18,305 nucleotides of DNA from JAYQPQ01 sp038145405 (GTDB lineage: Bacteria > Pseudomonadota > Gammaproteobacteria > Pseudomonadales > GM7GCV1). Below are positions 14,303-18,305 of this stretch, in pieces (the stretch's first letter is position 1; each line of letters starts with the position of its first letter). The translations under genes were made by a program, and so were the position numbers. Below the pieces are notes generated by a model. It saw only the letters and a program-made list of their open reading frames with translations, did not search any database and was not told the DNA's origin. The DNA lies in NCBI GenBank assembly GCA_038145405.1, contig JAYQPQ010000036.1, positions 1 to 18,305 of the forward strand, in the 5' to 3' direction.

Positions 14303-15850
14303 ATGAGCAAAGAGAAATTAATCATCTTCGATACCACCTTGCGGGACGGTGAGCAGAGCCCCGGGGCATCGATGACCAAGGACGAAAAGTTACGCATCGC
14401 CAAGATGCTGGAAAAGCTGCGCGTCGACGTGATCGAAGCCGGTTTTGCTATCGCCAGCAAGGGCGATTTCGAGGCGGTCAAGCTGGTCGCCGACAACATT
14501 ACCGACAGCCGGGTATGCAGCCTGTCGCGTGCCAATGAAGCCGATATCCGCCGCGCCGGCGAGGCCATTGCCGGCGCCAATGCTGGCCGCATTCATACCT
14601 TTATCGCCACGTCACCCATCCACATGAAGCACAAATTGCAGATGGAGCCGGATGCGGTGCTGCAGCGCGCTATCGACGCGGTTAAGCTGGCGCGCAGCCT
14701 GTGCGACGACGTCGAGTTCTCGCTGGAAGACGGCAGCCGCTCCGAGTTTGACTTTATGTGCCGCGTAATCGAGGCGGTGATCAAGGCTGGCGCCGGCACC
14801 GTCAATATTCCCGACACGGTCGGCTATGGCGAACCGGGCGAGTTTTCCGCCATGATTGGCCGCGTCATCCAAAGCGTACCCAATGCCGACAAGGCCATCT
14901 TCTCGGTGCACTGTCACAACGACCTGGGGCTGGCCGTGGCCAACTCCCTGGCGGCAGTCAAAGCCGGAGCGCGGCAGGTGGAGTGCACCATCAACGGTTT
15001 GGGCGAGCGTGCTGGCAACGCCTCGCTGGAAGAGATTGTTATGGCGGTGCGCACCCGCGCCGATATCTTCCCGGTGGAAACCGGCATCGACACCCTGCAC
15101 ATCGTGCCGGCCTCGCGTTTGGTTTCCAGCATTACCGGCTTTCCGGTGCAGCCGAACAAGGCCATCGTCGGTGCCAATGCCTTCGCTCACGAATCCGGCA
15201 TTCACCAGGATGGCGTGCTGAAGCACCGCGAGACCTACGAAATCATGCGTGCCCAGGATGTGGGCTGGAATGCCAACCGCATCGTGCTGGGCAAGCTGTC
15301 CGGCCGTGCCGCCGTGCGCGCCCGCTTCGAAGAACTGGGCATCGTCTTTGAAGACCCGGCGCAGCTGAATGCCGCTTTCGAACGCTTCAAGGATCTGGCC
15401 GACAAGAAGCAGGAAATCTTCGACGAGGATCTGCAGGCGCTGGTCAGCGAAGTGGTACAGGACGATGTGGAAGACCGCTATCAGCTGGAATTCCTGGAAG
15501 TCGCGACCAAGACCGGCGTGCGCCCGGAAGCCCACATCATCCTGAAGTCCGGCGATGGCGCCGTAGAAGAACGCGCGCCGGGCGACGGTGCCGTGGATGC
15601 GATCTTCAAGGCCATCGAAAAGATCGTGCGCAGCGACGCCAATCTGGCGCTGTATTCGGTCAATGCCATCACCTCGGGCAGTGAATCCCAGGGCGAAGTG
15701 ACCGTGCGGCTGGAGAAGAGCGGGCGTATCGTCAACGGCACCGGTGCCGATACCGACATTCTGGTGGCCTCGGCCAAGGCTTATCTGCACGCGGCCAATC
15801 GCATGGTAGCCAAACCGCAGCGCGAGCACCCGCAGCGCGAAGGTATCTGA
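14303..15850 (+). CDS. leuA: 2-isopropylmalate synthase LeuA
   Basis: LeuA condenses acetyl-CoA with 2-ketoisovalerate, the first committed step of leucine synthesis, and is normally feedback-inhibited by leucine. The 515-residue product has the long bacterial LeuA form. The TIM-barrel domain starts with FDTTLRDGEQSPG (Arg14, Asp15), has the metal-binding H203-x-H205 in SVHCHNDLG, and GLGERAGNASLEE. The AHESGIHQDGVLKH motif follows in the linker region, and the C-terminal ~120 residues make the leucine-binding regulatory domain (GSESQGEVTVRLE near its end). The Shine-Dalgarno sequence is weak (CAGAG at 14296-14300). leuB, leuC and leuD are not adjacent; the HolD-like gene starts on the stop codon. 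Expression is probably controlled by the attenuator just upstream. Confidence 0.97.
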   Translation: MSKEKLIIFDTTLRDGEQSPGASMTKDEKLRIAKMLEKLRVDVIEAGFAIASKGDFEAVKLVADNITDSRVCSLSRANEADIRRAGEAIAGANAGRIHTFIATSPIHMKHKLQMEPDAVLQRAIDAVKLARSLCDDVEFSLEDGSRSEFDFMCRVIEAVIKAGAGTVNIPDTVGYGEPGEFSAMIGRVIQSVPNADKAIFSVHCHNDLGLAVANSLAAVKAGARQVECTINGLGERAGNASLEEIVMAVRTRADIFPVETGIDTLHIVPASRLVSSITGFPVQPNKAIVGANAFAHESGIHQDGVLKHRETYEIMRAQDVGWNANRIVLGKLSGRAAVRARFEELGIVFEDPAQLNAAFERFKDLADKKQEIFDEDLQALVSEVVQDDVEDRYQLEFLEVATKTGVRPEAHIILKSGDGAVEERAPGDGAVDAIFKAIEKIVRSDANLALYSVNAITSGSESQGEVTVRLEKSGRIVNGTGADTDILVASAKAYLHAANRMVAKPQREHPQREGI

Positions 15851-16491
15851 TGTCGACGGCGCGTCGACGGGAAATTCTCCAGGTGCTGGGTGTCGATCTC
15901 TATGAGCGACGCCCGGCAGCGGGGACCCCTGTCGAACCGCCACTGCATGCCGCAGTAACCATCGAGGGTCATAGCGACCTGGCCGCCGATCCACTGCCAT
16001 CCGCCGCCGCACCTGCTACGGCCAAGGCACCTTCTTCCCGTGCACGCAAATCGCCGTCACCGGCGCCAGCCGTTGCCGAAGTCGCTTCGGTCTATAACGA
16101 GCAACCACTGGCATTGAACTGGTGGCAGTTCGAGGATCTGCTGATTCTGGAAGAAATTCCCTCTACTGCCGTCGATGCGGCCGAACTGCAGCGTTTGGCC
16201 TCGGCCATTGCCGCCGCACTCGGCCGCCAGAGCGGTGTGCGTGGCGAGTTACGCTGGCCCCCGGGCGGCGACTTCCGTGCCATCAGTCTGCACGAATTTC
16301 TGCATCATTTTGTGCAGGGCCGTGCCGAAGGCCAAGCCGAGTTGCACATCCTGGTGACGAGCGAACGCGTGCAGCAAAGCCTCACCGCGCAGACGGCTTC
16401 GATTGCGACCATACCCGCGCTAGCGGCGATGCTGGTCGATGCATCTCTGAAGGTTCAGGCGTGGCAGACACTCAAACCGCTGATGCGTTAA
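15850..16491 (+). CDS. HolD-like protein, probable divergent DNA polymerase III psi subunit
   Basis: A 213-residue protein not recognised with certainty. Three observations point to HolD (psi), which links the clamp loader to chi and SSB. First, the N terminus RRREILQVLGVDLYERRPA closely follows the chi-binding peptide of E. coli psi as I remember it (RRDWQLQQLGITQWSLRRP). Second, the gene overlaps rimI, as holD does in E. coli. Third, a folded domain with hydrophobic strand LLILEEIP and alternating helices follows from about residue 88. Between lies a ~55-residue Ala/Pro/Ser-rich, probably disordered linker (about 30-82), which E. coli psi lacks. Its ATG overlaps the leuA stop by one base. 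The alternative is an unrelated linker protein. Confidence 0.55.
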   Translation: MSTARRREILQVLGVDLYERRPAAGTPVEPPLHAAVTIEGHSDLAADPLPSAAAPATAKAPSSRARKSPSPAPAVAEVASVYNEQPLALNWWQFEDLLILEEIPSTAVDAAELQRLASAIAAALGRQSGVRGELRWPPGGDFRAISLHEFLHHFVQGRAEGQAELHILVTSERVQQSLTAQTASIATIPALAAMLVDASLKVQAWQTLKPLMR

Positions 16492-17027
16492 CCTCTATTC
16501 GGCTTGCACAGCTGCGGCCGGATCAGCTTGACGCGGTCACCGCGATCAATGCGCGCATTCAGACACATCCCTGGAATCTCAAGCACTGGCAAAGCAGCAT
16601 GCTGCCCAGCTACCGCAACTGGGTGTTGTTGAATCCTGAGCCCATTGCTTACGCCAGTCTGATGCTGGCAGCCGATACCGCCGAGCTGATGAACATCGGC
16701 GTGGCACCCGAGTATCAGCGATGCGGTCTGGGCACGGCCATTCTCGCCTGTGGCATCAGCCTGCTGCCCGAGCAGGTACACACCCTCTATCTGGAAGTGC
16801 GGCAGTCCAACAAGGCGGCACGATCGCTGTACGAGTCCATGGGCTTTCGCATGATCGCCAAGCGGGCGGACTACTACCCGGTGGACGAGAACAGCCGCGA
16901 AGCCGCCATGGTCTACTCGTTGGAGAGCGAAACCGGCAGCCTGAAAGATATTGATTTTTATCAGGGCTGCGGCAAGCTGGAAGAGTTCATAATGTCGCTT
17001 CCTGGGGAAGTGGGGGATTTAGCATGA
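16461..17027 (+). CDS. rimI: Ribosomal protein S18 alanine N-acetyltransferase RimI
   Basis: RimI acetylates the N-terminal alanine of ribosomal protein S18. The 188-residue GNAT protein shows the acetyl-CoA loop QRCGLG (86-91) after the strand AELMNIGVAPEY, and LEVRQSNKAARSLYESMGF with the likely catalytic Glu112 and Tyr124 (E. coli Glu103 and Tyr115). ADYYP precedes the final strand EAAMVYSLE. The start is GTG 16461, preceded by GAAGG at 16449-16453, and lies 31 bases inside the HolD-like gene; the longer open frame upstream is a shadow of that gene. It is about 40 residues longer than E. coli RimI, with roughly ten extra residues at the N terminus and a ~33-residue tail after the GNAT fold. 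It overlaps the stress-protein gene as ATGA. Confidence 0.92.
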   Translation: MADTQTADALTSIRLAQLRPDQLDAVTAINARIQTHPWNLKHWQSSMLPSYRNWVLLNPEPIAYASLMLAADTAELMNIGVAPEYQRCGLGTAILACGISLLPEQVHTLYLEVRQSNKAARSLYESMGFRMIAKRADYYPVDENSREAAMVYSLESETGSLKDIDFYQGCGKLEEFIMSLPGEVGDLA

Positions 17028-17464
17028 TCAGTCGTATCCTGGTGCCGGTCGACGGCTCCGAACAATCCAAGAAGGCGCTCGATTTTGCCGCTGACCTGGC
17101 CAAGCGCTACGAGGCGGAAATGCATTTGATTCACGTCACCCAGCCACTGGTTGCCGACGATGTCTTCGCCCTCGGCGCCGTCGCCGTGCCGGTGAATGCA
17201 TCGATGGAAGAGCTGGATGAAGTTGGCCAGAAGGTTCTGCAGGCAGCCGCCGATATCGTCGAGGCAGCCGGCCTCGCCATGCCGGTTACCCATCTTTCAC
17301 ATGGCGATCCGGGCAGTCAGATCGTGCAATATGCTGCCGAGCAGGGCGTTGACCTCATCGTCATGGGTACCCGAGCGCTGGGTGGTCTGTCGAGCCTGCT
17401 GATTGGCAGTGTATCGAGCAAGGTGAATCACAAGGCACCTTGCACCTGTATCACGGTTCACTAA
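17024..17464 (+). CDS. Universal stress protein (UspA family)
   Basis: A 146-residue single-domain universal stress protein, a cytoplasmic Rossmann-like fold whose members bind ATP or dimerise under stress and starvation. The N-terminal strand RILVPVDGSEQSKKAL has the Asp10 nucleotide-contacting position. The phosphate motif G-x2-G-x9-G-S is G115-T-R-A118 ... G128-S129, so the second glycine is alanine; the neighbouring Gly120-Gly121 may compensate, and ATP binding cannot be settled. The ATG overlaps the rimI stop, with GGGGGA about eight bases upstream, so it ends the leuA-holD-rimI-usp run. No clear terminator follows. Confidence 0.92.
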   Translation: MISRILVPVDGSEQSKKALDFAADLAKRYEAEMHLIHVTQPLVADDVFALGAVAVPVNASMEELDEVGQKVLQAAADIVEAAGLAMPVTHLSHGDPGSQIVQYAAEQGVDLIVMGTRALGGLSSLLIGSVSSKVNHKAPCTCITVH

Positions 17465-17514
17465 CACTAAGCCACTGTCGCGAAGCGCTGATACACCGTC
17501 TTGTTACTGGTGCC

Positions 17515-17820
17515 TTACCGGAGGGCAAATACACGCAGGGTAGCGCCCGCAGCCACATAATAGGAAGCGTCCTCACCATTTCTCTCTGCGTCGCGAGGGT
17601 AGCCGGTGTAGTTGAAAATAATGCCGGGAAATTCGCCTGGAGCCGGCAGGTCTCCAGGTGTCGCGGGGCGATAGATCTGACATGTGATATTAGTGCCATC
17701 GCGCACTGGAACGGCCGCATCAGAGCCGATCACCTGGTATTGAGGCGCCCTTTCATAAGCAAAGAAGGGATCCAGTTCGGTTAGATCCGCAGCGAGTAGC
17801 TCAGGACAGGCGAATAACAT
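17515..17820 (-). pseudogene. N-terminal remnant of a CocE/NonD (peptidase S15-like) hydrolase
   Basis: A 101-codon minus-strand frame reads as the beginning of a secreted alpha/beta hydrolase of the CocE/NonD, X-Pro dipeptidyl-peptidase-like family: AADLTELDPFFAY, YQVIGSDAAVPVRDGTNITC, IYRPATPGDLPAPGEFPGII, NYTGYPRDAE and ATLRVFALR. In family members the last stretch leads into an RGTGxSGG-like motif; here a TAA follows the Arg, and the next codons read Gly-Thr-Ser before another stop. The catalytic domain (several hundred residues) is absent. The N terminus also seems incomplete: only the end of a signal peptide (LFACPELLAA) remains after an upstream stop, and no Shine-Dalgarno sequence is seen. 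It lies in low-G+C spacer and is probably not functional. The family call is from remembered motifs. Confidence 0.55.
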
Positions 17821-18003
17821 CGTAATCGAGACAAGCTAGGGAAACTTCGCAAGGCGTGTTCGCTGTGAATGCCTCAATAATCTTGAACTTTGCATAATCC
17901 CTTCCCCCCAATCAACGTCGTGGCTAACCAAATTGCCATGCTGGTTCTGCTATTTGAATTTGATCGCGTCCTAGTAGATGGTAAATCATAGGCTGTGGAT
18001 CAA

Positions 18004-18043
18004 TGATTGGTTTATCGGGTTCATTTAGCAGAAAAACCGATCA
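18004..18043. repeat. Imperfect inverted repeat downstream of ppx
   Basis: Ten-base arms TGATTGGTTT and AAACCGATCA match at nine positions, with the tenth a possible G-U pair in RNA, around a 20-base loop. It lies about 60 bases past the ppx stop on the minus strand. No strong U-tract follows on that strand, so a role as ppx terminator is uncertain. Confidence 0.4.
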
Positions 18044-18057
18044 CTAGAATGCATTTT

Positions 18058-18077
18058 GAAATTGGCTGAAATTCGCT
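18058..18077. repeat. Two-copy 10-bp tandem repeat
   Basis: GAAATTGGCT is followed directly by GAAATTCGCT, nine of ten bases identical, 26 bp past the ppx stop. Probably replication slippage in non-coding DNA. Confidence 0.4.
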
Positions 18078-18102
18078 GGGATGTTCTGCAGATATTTTGT
18101 AG

Positions 18103-18305
18103 TTAGCGAAATTCCAACTTAAATCCGTTATCGGCCAGATAAGCCGCTTCGGACTGCAGGTCGGCCGCCACCAGGGAGTGGTCCTCCAGCCAGCCGGCTG
18201 GGAAGACCAGCTCCAGTCGCTGGCTGTCGCCAGTCACCGCAATATCGGGCAGGAAGTTGTCCAGCCGACGAATGTTGAGCAGGGTGGCCAGACGCAGTAT
18301 CACCA
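18103..18305 (-). CDS. ppx: Exopolyphosphatase Ppx, C-terminal end only
   Basis: The last 67 codons of a minus-strand gene that continues beyond the right edge. VILRLATLLNIRRLDNFLPDI is the C-terminal helix of the HD-type region in Ppx/GppA phosphatases, and LVFPAGWLEDHSLVAADL with a final EAAYLADNGFKLEF matches the end of gammaproteobacterial Ppx. Ppx degrades inorganic polyphosphate; GppA, which hydrolyses pppGpp, is the closest alternative. The catalytic N-terminal domain is outside the window. It points toward the hydrolase remnant, with about 280 bases of spacer between them. Confidence 0.8.
   Translation of the reverse strand, partial: VILRLATLLNIRRLDNFLPDIAVTGDSQRLELVFPAGWLEDHSLVAADLQSEAAYLADNGFKLEFR

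Larger units (their letters stand above)
17821..18102. other. Low-G+C intergenic spacer without a recognisable gene
   Basis: No supportable gene in either direction. A hand count over 17881-18110 gives about 40% G+C against about 60% in the flanking genes. It holds an imperfect inverted repeat, TGATTGGTTT (18004-18013) with AAACCGATCA (18034-18043), and a tandem pair GAAATTGGCT/GAAATTCGCT (18058-18077). Both lie just downstream of the ppx stop. Confidence 0.6.

Noticed and set aside
14612..16012. Long minus-strand open frame of 466 codons
   Set aside because: It runs antisense to leuA, whose domains and catalytic motifs are clear. Long opposite-strand frames are expected in G+C-rich genes, and the translation has no recognisable domain.
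17024..17464. Non-functional stress protein because of Gly118Ala in the ATP motif
   Set aside because: Many UspA-family proteins vary here or do not bind ATP, and the rest of the fold is intact, so this is not evidence of decay.
17440..17784. Plus-strand open frame after usp
   Set aside because: It overlaps the usp end and runs antisense to the hydrolase remnant; the translation has no domain-like pattern and no ribosome-binding site.
17920..17991. Short plus-strand frame resembling a HAD-type FDxDGVLVD start
   Set aside because: Only about 23 codons in low-G+C spacer, with the key motif residues not matching; likely chance.

Overview
This 18.3 kb window looks like a chromosomal segment of a gammaproteobacterium with roughly 60% G+C. 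The nearest character is Pseudomonadales/Cellvibrionales-like: a Fur protein of the Pseudomonas type with a single cysteine in the usual CxxC position, the hisZ-purA pair, ratA-ratB converging on bamE with fur divergent from it, a short gene followed by rimI as in holD-rimI, and a FadE-type acyl-CoA dehydrogenase. This placement is an inference from gene order and remembered protein families; no database search was run.

Layout. 1-2391: the 3' end of hisZ and complete purA. 2444-4624: an Na+-dependent (NSS) transporter, ratA and ratB, almost without gaps. 4579-4959 (minus): bamE, whose 3' end overlaps ratB by 46 bp. 5030-6249: fur and pssA, with fur divergent from bamE. 6379-12192: a compact fatty-acid beta-oxidation operon (fadE, FadI-type thiolase, FadJ-type hydratase/dehydrogenase) joined by overlapping start and stop codons. 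12300-14041: a PAP2 lipid phosphatase with an extra C-terminal domain, then a membrane-anchored Cds6-type gene interrupted by one in-frame amber codon. 14084-15850: leuA preceded by a promoter, a leucine-rich leader peptide and a terminator hairpin. 15850-17464: a HolD-like protein, rimI and a universal stress protein, each overlapping the gene before it. 17465-18102: decayed, low-G+C spacer holding the N-terminal remnant of a CocE/NonD-type hydrolase. 18103-18305 (minus): the 3' end of ppx.

The genes are mostly housekeeping: histidine and purine synthesis, envelope assembly (BamE, PssA, PAP2), iron control (Fur), lipid degradation, leucine synthesis, replication and ribosome modification. 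The strongest regulatory finding is upstream of leuA. An ORF of 26 codons (14120-14200) ends in Leu-Val-Leu-Leu-Leu-Leu-Pro, and its last codons and stop lie inside a perfect 7-bp hairpin followed by a T-rich tract, which is an apparent leucine attenuator too short for routine gene calling. Also notable are the amber-split Cds6 gene, the divergent HolD candidate beside rimI, the C-terminal domain on the PAP2 protein, an 18-bp inverted repeat before fadE, and the hydrolase remnant. No tRNA, rRNA, insertion sequence, CRISPR array or phage gene was seen.
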